The notes below the pieces were generated by a model. It searched no databases. It worked only from the letters and a program-made list of their open reading frames with translations, and had not been told where the DNA came from. From assembly GCA_041391725.1 (NCBI GenBank), contig JAWKNL010000015.1, positions 62,001 through 126,000 of the forward strand: a DNA stretch of 64,000 nt, given 5' to 3'. How positions within the stretch are numbered: position 1 is the stretch's first letter; the number at the start of each line of letters is the position of its first letter. The stretch is from JAGQVA01 sp041391725 (GTDB taxonomy: Bacteria; Bacteroidota; Bacteroidia; J057). Shown here in pieces: positions 8,771 to 16,430 of the stretch. The translations under genes were made by a program, and so were the position numbers.

Positions 8771-8947
8771 TGTGATAGGATAAAATGGTTGACAATTATT
8801 TTACCGCTGCCGAAAGCAAAAATCAGCTTTCCCGGCTCAGGAGGCAAAGGTAAAGGTTTTTTTCAGGAAGAGCAGGAAAAGTGTCCGGAAGGGAAAAATT
8901 TCTTCCTGAGAAAATAAAACAGCAGGAGGTTTGGGATTTAATGGTAG

Positions 8948-9109
8948 TTAAATGGCTACCTTAAATATCCAGATAATGATGGCGATCAGGAACATAAATA
9001 TGGAAATCTTGTTGATTCCATGCATAATTGTGAGATAACCCGAGGTGGGTGCGTCAGGATCCGGCTTCTTAAAAGTCAGATAGGCGTATAGTTTTTTTAG
9101 TACTTCCAT
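8948..9109 (-). CDS. Small membrane protein, 53 residues (DUF6728-like)
   Basis: A short gene that is easily missed. The start ATG at 9107-9109 begins MEVLKKLYAYLTFKKPDPDA, followed by the segment MHGINKISIFMFLIAI and a single C-terminal membrane helix (IFMFLIAIIIWIFKV). The pattern FKKPDPDAPTSxxLxxMHGINKIS is one I associate with small Bacteroidota proteins annotated DUF6728; this is from memory. The gene stands alone between mgtE and the DUF4956 operon. The function is unknown. The 177 bases between its stop and mgtE contain no gene, only a 9-base inverted repeat (8863-8871 with 8901-8909). Confidence 0.7.
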   Translation of the reverse strand: MEVLKKLYAYLTFKKPDPDAPTSGYLTIMHGINKISIFMFLIAIIIWIFKVAI

Positions 9110-9176
9110 ATTCGTAAAACAATGCTAAAACGCTATTGTTTACAATACTACAAAAGTTCCGGGTGAAAATATAGGG

Positions 9177-9207
9177 TTGTTTGGTTTTAAGGTAATCAAT
9201 ACATTTG
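9177..9207 (+). promoter_or_regulatory. Promoter of the DUF4956-CotH-VTC operon
   Basis: A -33 TTG at 9177-9179 and a -7 element TACATTTG at 9200-9207 (exact TAnnTTTG) are separated by 20 bases. Transcription should start near 9214, some 47 bases before the first gene of the operon. Confidence 0.6.
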
Positions 9208-9260
9208 CCCGACAATTATTTGAAAATTAAGGTAGTGTTAACTGCCCAATACCAGAACCC

Positions 9261-9938
9261 ATGGGAATTTTTGAACCTTATCTCGATCAGTTTTCCCAAT
9301 CGGTAAATCTTACCGATTTTCTGATCAATCTTGCCGTAACGGCAATTCTTGGATTTTTGCTCCGGGCTTTCTACATCCGGTTTGGCAATGCTGTCTCCAA
9401 CCGCACCCGTTTCGCCTCCAATTTCCTTCTGCTGGGGCTTACCACTATGCTCATTATCACCATTGTAAAGTCGTCCATCGCACTTTCTCTTGGACTGGTA
9501 GGTGCGCTATCTATCGTGCGGTTCCGGGCAGCGATCAAAGATCCTGAAGAACTGACCTACCTGTTTCTGGTCATAGGCATTGGCCTGGCTGCAGGGGCCA
9601 ATCAGCCGCTGATCGCTATTCTGGCCTTCGTTTTTATCGTTGGCCTTTTGTACCTCAGCAAGCGAATCACCGGCGGAACCTCCGTGCGACGCGATGATAA
9701 TATGTACCTGAATATATCCTCAGATAAAGGTGATATTAAATCAATCTCCGATATTCTGACCCGCCATTTTTCTTTTGTCGAACTTAAGCGTGTAGATCAG
9801 ACTACGGAGGGAATTGATGTGTCTTTCCTGGTAAAGGCAGAGTCGGTAGAAAATATCGAAAACCTCCGGAAAGACTTGCTGGCAATCTCTCCCGCTACGG
9901 TTTTTTCCATGATCGATCAGCCTGATCTCGTGGTATGA
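9261..9938 (+). CDS. DUF4956 membrane protein
   Basis: 225 residues: a first membrane helix (FLINLAVTAILGFLLRAFYI), two or three more between about 50 and 135, and a cytoplasmic C-terminal ferredoxin-like domain from about 145 (ISSDKGDIKSISDILTRHF). The signature SLGLVGALSIVRFRAAIKDPEELTYLFLVIGIGLA... is the DUF4956 hallmark. No enzymatic activity is established. Its stop codon overlaps the start of the CotH gene (ATGA-type), and the VTC-domain gene follows, a set that recurs in bacteria and argues for one membrane-associated machine. By analogy with eukaryotic VTC, the membrane part could be the channel for a polymer made by the VTC-domain protein; that is inference. Confidence 0.88.
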   Translation: MGIFEPYLDQFSQSVNLTDFLINLAVTAILGFLLRAFYIRFGNAVSNRTRFASNFLLLGLTTMLIITIVKSSIALSLGLVGALSIVRFRAAIKDPEELTYLFLVIGIGLAAGANQPLIAILAFVFIVGLLYLSKRITGGTSVRRDDNMYLNISSDKGDIKSISDILTRHFSFVELKRVDQTTEGIDVSFLVKAESVENIENLRKDLLAISPATVFSMIDQPDLVV

Positions 9939-12466
9939 TCATCCGAAACCGGCCGGAACCGAAGCCGGTCCAGCGCATCCGGCAATGGCTGTTCAGGGCT
10001 GTTTTCCTGATAGTCTCCGCGCTGGTGGTATCGATTGTAGTGGTTTTGGTTTTTTACCCAAAACCTTCCGCCGATTTTTCCCAGCCCCCGGTAAACGGGG
10101 CGAATCAATTTGCTTTTGCTCAGAATAACGATACGGTATTCCCTCAACTGAATCTCTACCTCGATCTGGAAGGGGAGAGAAAACTCGGCAAATTGCGAGA
10201 TAAAGCGCTGGCAGATGGTGTCCTGATTTCGGGAAAAGACTCATGGGTAAATGGAAAAATCATTCAGGGTGATACGACGCTTCCGGTTCGGCTTCGCCTC
10301 AAAGGTGACTGGGTGGATCACCTGCGCACCGACAAATGGTCGTTCCGTATTCAGGTGAAACCTCCTTTCGCCTGGAACCGGCTCATTACTTTTTCCATTC
10401 ACCATCCCCGCACCCGATATTTTCTTCACGAATGGATTTTTCATCAGATGCTTATGGCTGAAGGGGTACTGGCTACCCGATATGATTTTGCCACCGTTGT
10501 CATCAACCGTCAGTCCAAAGGTGTATATGCCTTTGAGGAGCACTTCGAAAAACAACTGCCGGAATCACAGTCGCGCCGCGAAGGACCTGTGGTCAAGTTT
10601 AATGAGGCCGGGGTGTGGAATGCAAGGGCGCGAAGGGCAGCATCCGGCGATGCGTCCGAAATGGAAGATGAACTGAACACATTTGAATCTGCTGAAATCA
10701 TTCCCTTTGATGAAAAAGGCGTTAGCAGTGATTCCTTATTGCTGGAACAGTTTGTCGCAGCAAAAACACTTTTTACTCAGTTTCAGTTTGGAGAAAAACC
10801 CGCATCCGAAGTATTTGACGCTGACCTTCTGGCAAAGTTTTATGCTATCACCGATATCACCCGCGGTTATCACAATCTGATATGGCACAACCTTCGGTTT
10901 TATTTTAATCCGGTTACCGCCCGGCTGGAGCCTATCGGCTTTGACGGCTTTAGTGAAGGGGGAAACTTTTCTTTCATCCACAGACCCATCATTGGCGCTC
11001 TGGTCGTAGGAGATGAGGATATATTCCGCAATAAAATCCATTCCCGCATTTTCAAAGATCAGGTAATGGTGGAAAAATATATATTCTACCTGCACAAATT
11101 CTCCGACGAAAATTATCTCCGTGCTTTTTTTCAATCGCTCCAACCCGGACTGCAAAGCAGGCTGAACCTCATCCGGCATGAAAACCCCGAATATGAGTTG
11201 AAAGAAGAAGACTTTCTGGAAAGAGGCAGGCAGATCAGCGCCTTGCTCATGCCGCTCGGCGAGTCGGCGCTGATAGCGGCAACCCGGGGCCGCGAGAGTG
11301 ATTCGCTTTCTCTGGAAATCACCGGGTTTCATATTCTTCCATTAAAAATCACCGGCTATGGACAAAACGAAACTCAACCTTCAGCCAGCCTTTCGTCCCC
11401 GGTTATTCTCCCACCTTATGAAAGAAGTCAGATTCCGGTCTGGGAAAAGGTAAAAGTACCGGCAACGGCCCGATATCTTTTTTTCCAGGTACCCGGCCTT
11501 CCCGAAATATATGCTGCCCGAATTTCTCCGTGGGCTCCTCCTTTACCAGAGACTACCCGGCAAAAACTGTTTGACAATATTGTGATTGAAGACAATGAGT
11601 GGTACTCGGTCGCCGGAAGGGAAATTACTTTTTTGCCCGGGAAACACACCATAAACAAAGATATACTGATCCCCGAAGGCTACCGGCTGGAGTTTCTTCC
11701 CGGCACGGAGTTGAATTTTGTGAAAAATGCTGCGCTGATTTCCGCTTCGCCGGTATTTATGCACGGAGAAGAAAATGATCCGATCGTGATACGCTCGGAA
11801 GATGGAACCGGCCAGGGATTTTCGGTCATTCAGGCGAAAGCCGAATCGTGGATGAGTTATGTGCAGTTTACCGAAATGAATACACTACACAGAAAAGGCT
11901 GGACGCTGACAGGAGCAGTAACCTTTTATGAATCTCCCGTAAAAATCGCCCATTGCACATTTACCCGAAACCACTGCGAAGATGGCCTCAATCTTGTCAG
12001 GAGTAAATTTGAAATGAACAACAGCCAGATCAGCCATACGTTTATGGACGGCCTGGATGTGGATTTTTGTGTGGGCACTGTCCGCAACTGTGTTTTCAGC
12101 CATACGGCTAATGATGCCACAGATTTTTCTGGTAGTCAGGTTTTTATTACTGACTGTATCATGGAAAACATTGGTGATAAGGGCATCAGTGTAGGGGAAA
12201 AATCAACTGCTTTTCTCAAGGGGATACGGATCAGAAATGCAGTTACCGGCGTGGCTTCGAAAGACCTTTCGGAAGTTACCATCGAGACGATAGAAATCAG
12301 AAGCAGCAAAACTGCCTTTGCCGCCTATAGAAAAAAGCCCGAATTTGGCGGAGGAAAAATACGGGTAAAAAAATATATACTTGAAGATATCACTTTTCCC
12401 GGACAGATAGAACCGGGATCAGTGCTGAAAATAGAAGACGAAAATTTACCATTGCCAAAGCCATAA
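9935..12466 (+). CDS. Membrane-anchored CotH kinase-family protein with beta-helix domain
   Basis: 843 residues. One N-terminal membrane anchor (about 20-42, FRAVFLIVSALVVSIVVVLV), with the rest predicted outside the cytoplasm. Residues about 75-400 resemble the CotH domain: LRLKGDWVDHL, the segment FLHEWIFHQMLMAEGVLATRYDFATV, KGVYAFEEHFEKQL and YFNPVTARLEPIGFDGF. CotH proteins are atypical protein kinases that phosphorylate spore-coat and other secreted proteins. The last 280 residues look like a parallel beta-helix (MSYVQFTEMN, CTFTRNHCEDGLNLVRSKFEM, FSHTANDATDFSGSQVFITDC), which often binds carbohydrate. It overlaps the DUF4956 gene and is followed after 10 bases by the VTC gene. Whether the kinase residues are all present needs alignment. 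Confidence 0.82.
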   Translation: MIIRNRPEPKPVQRIRQWLFRAVFLIVSALVVSIVVVLVFYPKPSADFSQPPVNGANQFAFAQNNDTVFPQLNLYLDLEGERKLGKLRDKALADGVLISGKDSWVNGKIIQGDTTLPVRLRLKGDWVDHLRTDKWSFRIQVKPPFAWNRLITFSIHHPRTRYFLHEWIFHQMLMAEGVLATRYDFATVVINRQSKGVYAFEEHFEKQLPESQSRREGPVVKFNEAGVWNARARRAASGDASEMEDELNTFESAEIIPFDEKGVSSDSLLLEQFVAAKTLFTQFQFGEKPASEVFDADLLAKFYAITDITRGYHNLIWHNLRFYFNPVTARLEPIGFDGFSEGGNFSFIHRPIIGALVVGDEDIFRNKIHSRIFKDQVMVEKYIFYLHKFSDENYLRAFFQSLQPGLQSRLNLIRHENPEYELKEEDFLERGRQISALLMPLGESALIAATRGRESDSLSLEITGFHILPLKITGYGQNETQPSASLSSPVILPPYERSQIPVWEKVKVPATARYLFFQVPGLPEIYAARISPWAPPLPETTRQKLFDNIVIEDNEWYSVAGREITFLPGKHTINKDILIPEGYRLEFLPGTELNFVKNAALISASPVFMHGEENDPIVIRSEDGTGQGFSVIQAKAESWMSYVQFTEMNTLHRKGWTLTGAVTFYESPVKIAHCTFTRNHCEDGLNLVRSKFEMNNSQISHTFMDGLDVDFCVGTVRNCVFSHTANDATDFSGSQVFITDCIMENIGDKGISVGEKSTAFLKGIRIRNAVTGVASKDLSEVTIETIEIRSSKTAFAAYRKKPEFGGGKIRVKKYILEDITFPGQIEPGSVLKIEDENLPLPKP

Positions 12467-12476
12467 AGACAACGAC

Positions 12477-13112
12477 ATGAGGTTTGAGCGAAAATACCGG
12501 GTTTCGGGAAAAACACTTTCAGCCCTTCAGCAGATGATAAAATTTCATCCGGCGGGCTTTCGGGTGCATCACCCTGTGCGACAGGTCAATAATATTTATT
12601 TTGATACCCCGGCTTTGTCCGCATTGAATCAGAATGTTTACGGAGTGAGGGAACGGAAAAAATTCAGACTGAGATGGTATGGAGATGATCCTGCCACTAT
12701 CCACAAAGCCCGGCTGGAAGTCAAAATTAAAGAGAGTGAGCTGGGGCGAAAAGATATTTTCGATTTTCCCGATACCCATCTCTCCAGCCTCACTGCCATC
12801 ACTGCGGACGTCAACCGCCTTTTGTATCCCCAGGCCAGACTTGAGCCCGTATTGCTGAGTTCCTATTGCAGGGCTTATTACATATCCGCAGACCGGAAAT
12901 TCAGGCTTACGATTGACTATGATATGCGGTATCATTCATTGCGGTTAAGCCCTTCATTTCATGGTTATTATGTGAATGATCCGCAACTGGTGATTGAGAT
13001 CAAATACAATGAAGCAGATGACAAAGCGGTGGAATTTATAACCCAGCATATCCCCTTCCGGCAGGAAAAACACTCGAAGTATGTAAGCGGGGTTTTTATG
13101 ACGAACAGGTAG
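12477..13112 (+). CDS. VTC-domain (polyphosphate polymerase-like) protein
   Basis: 211 residues forming a single CYTH/triphosphate-tunnel domain of the VTC type. Features seen: FERKYRV at the start, NNIYFDTPAL, the basic strand RERKKFRLRWYGD, LEVKIKESELG, SYCRAYYISADRKFRLTIDYD and a late acidic strand LVIEIKYNEAD; these alternating Lys/Arg/Glu residues line the tunnel in VTC4 and bind nucleotide triphosphate, phosphate chain and metal. In yeast VTC4 makes polyphosphate from ATP at a membrane channel. There is no SPX domain and no membrane segment here, so it should work in the cytoplasm with the DUF4956 membrane protein of the same operon. Start ATG at 12477, ten bases after the CotH stop. 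Confidence 0.85.
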   Translation: MRFERKYRVSGKTLSALQQMIKFHPAGFRVHHPVRQVNNIYFDTPALSALNQNVYGVRERKKFRLRWYGDDPATIHKARLEVKIKESELGRKDIFDFPDTHLSSLTAITADVNRLLYPQARLEPVLLSSYCRAYYISADRKFRLTIDYDMRYHSLRLSPSFHGYYVNDPQLVIEIKYNEADDKAVEFITQHIPFRQEKHSKYVSGVFMTNR

Positions 13113-13196
13113 GCGAGATTTGTCTGTTTCTGTATAGTATTCTTTAACGAAGGTTGTTATATTTACGTAAAGGATAGTTCATTAAACCATCAGATT

Positions 13197-13433
13197 ATGA
13201 CTGTTGTGGAAGCGTTTGGAGATATTGCGGAAGTATTGGCCGGAATGAATCCATCTAAAATTGTCAATCTCAAAGCTTCTCCTGGAGTGGCAGAGAGAGT
13301 GGATGTGTTGGTTTTTAAAAAGAAAAGTGGAGAGATTTCGGAGGATGAAATTGTGGAATTGGAGCGGTATCTGGCTCTGGATCTTCTGATAAATTTAGCT
13401 AAAGCGCGGGCAAAAAGAATTTTGGCAGCATGA
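13197..13433 (+). CDS. Small hypothetical protein upstream of an HNH endonuclease remnant
   Basis: 78 residues, soluble, helical, with no signal peptide. The pattern is a short Leu/Ala-rich N-terminal helix, NLKASPGVAERVDVLVFKKKSGEISEDEIVELERYLALD and a basic C-terminus LAKARAKRILAA. Similar small proteins occur directly upstream of HNH endonuclease genes in many bacteria, as far as I recall, and here the stop codon overlaps the start of such a gene (ATGA at 13430-13433). It may be an accessory or protective protein of that nuclease; its role is not known. Confidence 0.6.
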   Translation: MTVVEAFGDIAEVLAGMNPSKIVNLKASPGVAERVDVLVFKKKSGEISEDEIVELERYLALDLLINLAKARAKRILAA

Positions 13434-13703
13434 GTCGACGAATTTGAGAACCTGGCTTATGCATGTCCTCATTGCAACCAATTTAAAGGAACCGATTTAG
13501 TAACTTTCCTGAAAACCTATCAGGATTTAGTTTCTATATTTCATCCCCGGCTTCATATCTGGACCGATCACTTCCGGGTAGAAAGAGGCGAAATAATTCC
13601 CATTACAAGAATCGGCGAAGCCACAGGAAAACTCCTCAATTTTAATACACCAGAAAGAATCATGCTTCGTCAGATTTTGACCGAAGCAGGTTCGTATCCA
13701 TGA
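13430..13703 (+). pseudogene. HNH endonuclease, internally deleted remnant
   Basis: The start ATG at 13430 gives only MSRRI before a stop, but from 13440 a second frame, shifted by one, runs without a break to the stop at 13701-13703 and encodes 87 residues of the C-terminal part of an HNH endonuclease: NLAYACPHCNQFKG, then FHPRLHIWTDHF, IIPITRIGEATGKLL and PERIMLRQILTEAG. The CPHCN pair of the HNH zinc site is kept while the first Cys pair and the DHIIP-like catalytic segment, normally encoded just upstream, are missing. A deletion of roughly 70 codons or more, out of frame, is the simplest explanation. The protein should be inactive. Confidence 0.75.
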
Positions 13704-13762
13704 AAGATTGGATGCAGAATTAATTATACAACCGATAAACTGGTTTGTAAACCACTTAAAGT

Positions 13763-13800
13763 AAAAAAAACAGCCACCAGATTTACCCTCCGGCGGCTGT
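13763..13800 (-). terminator. Rho-independent terminator of the T9SS propeller gene
   Basis: On the minus strand a stem ACAGCCGCC / GGTGGCTGT with a 13-base loop is followed by eight T residues (13763-13770 as A on the plus strand). It lies 22 bases after the stop of the gene ending at 13822. Confidence 0.8.
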
Positions 13801-13821
13801 TTCATTTTCAGTGATCTTATT

Positions 13822-16236
13822 TTACTTTACCAAAATCTTTCTCACCATGTCACCCCTGCTGGTTTTCAGTGTAAGGAAATAAACCCCGGCAGGCAGGTCG
13901 TTTACTGCAATTTTTTCTTTCCAAAATTTTGTCTCCTCACTGCGAATCTCCTGTCCCATCAGGCTGGTAATTTTCCAGCCAAGTCCCTGTATTTTATCCA
14001 TTTCGATGGTGATCTCATTGTGGGCGGGATTGGGATAAATCTTTACCGAAGCATGTAACGCCGGATCAACTGCTGTGTTTTGCCCGTCGTCCTGATAGAC
14101 GACGATGGAGTCACTCCGTGTAGTGATGGGCACTGCTGATTCATCAGAAGAAATGACCAGCACATTGCCAAAGGAAATTTTCAAAACCTCGGAAAGCAGG
14201 GTCTTGGCAGTAAGGTCGTCAACCATGATAATCGAAAGCCTCGCGATTTCGCCATAACCGGTTTCGTCCTGATGATCGGTACGGGTCATACCAATGTCAA
14301 GTCTCCCATCCAGTGGGAAGTTGCGGTCAAGGGTGAGCATATCGAGCCCGGCGACTCCCAGCCACGAGTTGTTATAGCTGACCTTTACACTGTTGGGATC
14401 CACCAGGCTGCTGTCGATGTTTACTGAGAATGCCAGCCCATAAATCATGGAAGCGGGAAGGGTATCAGTACCGAGATTGATCAGCACATTCACGGTATCA
14501 CCTGCCATGATGCTATCCTCCGCAAACTCAAAGAAGAGGGGGACGCCGGTACTGCCTTCCGCGTGATCGGTTTTGTTGTGCGTAAGTCCGTAGTTGAGGC
14601 TGATTGCAAGGGTATCAGCAGCATCCACTACTCCATCGCCATTGGTGTCGAGGTGTTTGTAGTTTACACCTGTGGAGAGACTCTGAGACCAGTTGAAAGT
14701 TGGTTGTGCCGTCCATGCTACAGATGCATTGGGGCGGGCAGGGCCGGCGGCTCCGTATCCTATACCGATGCTGAGCAAGTCATAGTTGTCGGCGACAAGG
14801 TCGTAGTTGGCGTCACCGGGCCATACGCTGTCAGGTGGAAATACAAAGGTTGTGTCGTACATTTTGACCAGCATGGCATGGGTCTGGTTGCTGCCGGTCT
14901 GCGGAGTGATGGTGCCAAAGGTAGTTCCCGTGCCCATTGTTCCGGTGAAATATATATTTCCCCAGGCATCTGCTCCCATCCCGTAGATTTCTTCGACGAG
15001 GTTACCGGAGGCGCCATTGGCGCGGGTAGCCCAGAGTACATTTCCTGCCGGGTCGCATTTAAATGCCATCAGATCATAGGCGAAAGCACCTGCGGAGGTA
15101 AATGTCTGGCTTCCGATATTGATCGTGCCGGTAAACCCACCGCCGACAATAACCTCTCCGGCATGGGTTGCTACCAGCCCGCGTGCAGACTGGAGGCCTG
15201 AGCCGGGGGTATCAAACACCCAGGACAGATTTCCCAGGGTGTCGTATTTGACGACAAAAAGCTGCGGATATGCGTTTGCCGGAGTAATAACATTACCGCC
15301 GCCAAAGTCTGTAACATTGGTGAACCAACCGGACCAAAACACATGGTTGCCCTGGCTTACGCTGATTGCTTGCGGCCACTGGTGTCCCTGACCCGTGCCG
15401 GTAACTGTCCACTGATGGTTGCCGGAGGCATCAAAGCGGGACAAAAATATATCCGAGCTGTCCTGACTGTTGGTGTAGGAATTGGTTCCCATATGGAGGA
15501 CTGAATTAGCCCATTCTCCCGTTATATAAACATTCCCGCTGTCATCGGAGTCCAGATCGTCCATAATCAGGTAATGACTGGGATTCATTGCCAGAGAGGA
15601 AATGTCGATTTGTTTGTGCCAGACTGGGTTTACCTGCGAATCAAAACTTGTAATCAGGAGACTTGTCAGTGCGCCGTTTTCACTACTGACCGTATTCACC
15701 CCGGAAAGCTGAATCGTACCAGTAAATTTTCCTCCGGCGAACAACTGATTGCTTTGATTCGCATCAATGGTCTGGCCTTCCATTTTTTCCTGAGTATAAA
15801 CTGAAACAACGCCTCCAGTTGAATTGTACTTTGCCACAAACATCGTCGGAGCGACACCGCTGGTCAGGGTGATACTTCCAAAAGAAACGGGGAAGCTCCA
15901 GGCCGTGCCTACAACATAAGCGTTTCCATTCAGGTCGGCAGTGACGTCCTCTACAATGGCGGTGCCGGTAATTTTATTTGCCCATAGAAAATTGCCCAGG
16001 GAATCTGCCCGGGTTACGAGGGCATTGTTGCCGCCTGAGGCGGTAAGGGAAATAGATCCCAGCGTGAGCGTTTGTGAAAAAGTTCCCACTACCCATGAAC
16101 TTCCGTCCGGGTTGGTATGAACTTTTTTCCCGTAGGAAGACCCTGTGCTTTGAAGCGCTTTTGCCCACTCATAGGTCTGCGCTGTGAGCAAACCGGAAAA
16201 AGTCATCGTCGTGAGGAAAATAAATAATCGGATCAT
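13822..16236 (-). CDS. Secreted beta-propeller protein with dockerin-like segment and T9SS type A tail
   Basis: 804 residues with a signal peptide (MIRLFIFLTTMTFSGLLTAQ). Residues about 25-470 are SBBP/NHL-like repeats of the form FVVKYDTLGNLSWVFDTPGS..GLVATHAGEVIVGGGF, which make one large propeller. Residues about 475-560 hold two Asp/Asn-rich calcium-loop-like repeats, GDANYDLVADNYDLLSIGIGYG and DTNGDGVVDAADTLAISLNYG, a dockerin-like unit that I know from Saprospiraceae proteins. A cohesin-like beta domain follows, then the T9SS type A sorting domain from VKIYPNPAHNEITIE to RKILVK. It is exported to the surface; the ligand is unknown. A terminator follows at 13763-13800. Confidence 0.88.
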   Translation of the reverse strand: MIRLFIFLTTMTFSGLLTAQTYEWAKALQSTGSSYGKKVHTNPDGSSWVVGTFSQTLTLGSISLTASGGNNALVTRADSLGNFLWANKITGTAIVEDVTADLNGNAYVVGTAWSFPVSFGSITLTSGVAPTMFVAKYNSTGGVVSVYTQEKMEGQTIDANQSNQLFAGGKFTGTIQLSGVNTVSSENGALTSLLITSFDSQVNPVWHKQIDISSLAMNPSHYLIMDDLDSDDSGNVYITGEWANSVLHMGTNSYTNSQDSSDIFLSRFDASGNHQWTVTGTGQGHQWPQAISVSQGNHVFWSGWFTNVTDFGGGNVITPANAYPQLFVVKYDTLGNLSWVFDTPGSGLQSARGLVATHAGEVIVGGGFTGTINIGSQTFTSAGAFAYDLMAFKCDPAGNVLWATRANGASGNLVEEIYGMGADAWGNIYFTGTMGTGTTFGTITPQTGSNQTHAMLVKMYDTTFVFPPDSVWPGDANYDLVADNYDLLSIGIGYGAAGPARPNASVAWTAQPTFNWSQSLSTGVNYKHLDTNGDGVVDAADTLAISLNYGLTHNKTDHAEGSTGVPLFFEFAEDSIMAGDTVNVLINLGTDTLPASMIYGLAFSVNIDSSLVDPNSVKVSYNNSWLGVAGLDMLTLDRNFPLDGRLDIGMTRTDHQDETGYGEIARLSIIMVDDLTAKTLLSEVLKISFGNVLVISSDESAVPITTRSDSIVVYQDDGQNTAVDPALHASVKIYPNPAHNEITIEMDKIQGLGWKITSLMGQEIRSEETKFWKEKIAVNDLPAGVYFLTLKTSRGDMVRKILVK

Positions 16237-16287
16237 GGTTTTGGTTTTTTGATGGAGGATTTTACCAACAGATATTCAATCACTTTA

Positions 16288-16295
16288 CAAACATA
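16288..16295 (-). promoter_or_regulatory. Possible -7 element for the propeller gene
   Basis: TATGTTTG on the minus strand fits TAnnTTTG and lies about 52 bases before the start codon of the gene at 13822-16236. The nearest TTG is 24 bases upstream, longer than ideal, so the call is tentative. Nothing else was seen in the 194 bases between this gene and the next. Confidence 0.35.
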
Positions 16296-16430
16296 AACCC
16301 GTATTTTTCTCTGTCGAAACAAAAATTTTGTCATTTTTAGGAATAGAGATTAATGAAGATTTAAACAAAAAATAGTTTATTGGGCTTTTCTGATGTGTTT
16401 TTGAGATAAAAAATAGGGAATTTTAGGAAT

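Noticed and set aside
8863..8909. 9-base inverted repeat upstream of mgtE as terminator or Mg2+ riboswitch
   Set aside because: The loop of 29 bases is long and neither strand has a T tract in the right place; I cannot see an M-box pattern.
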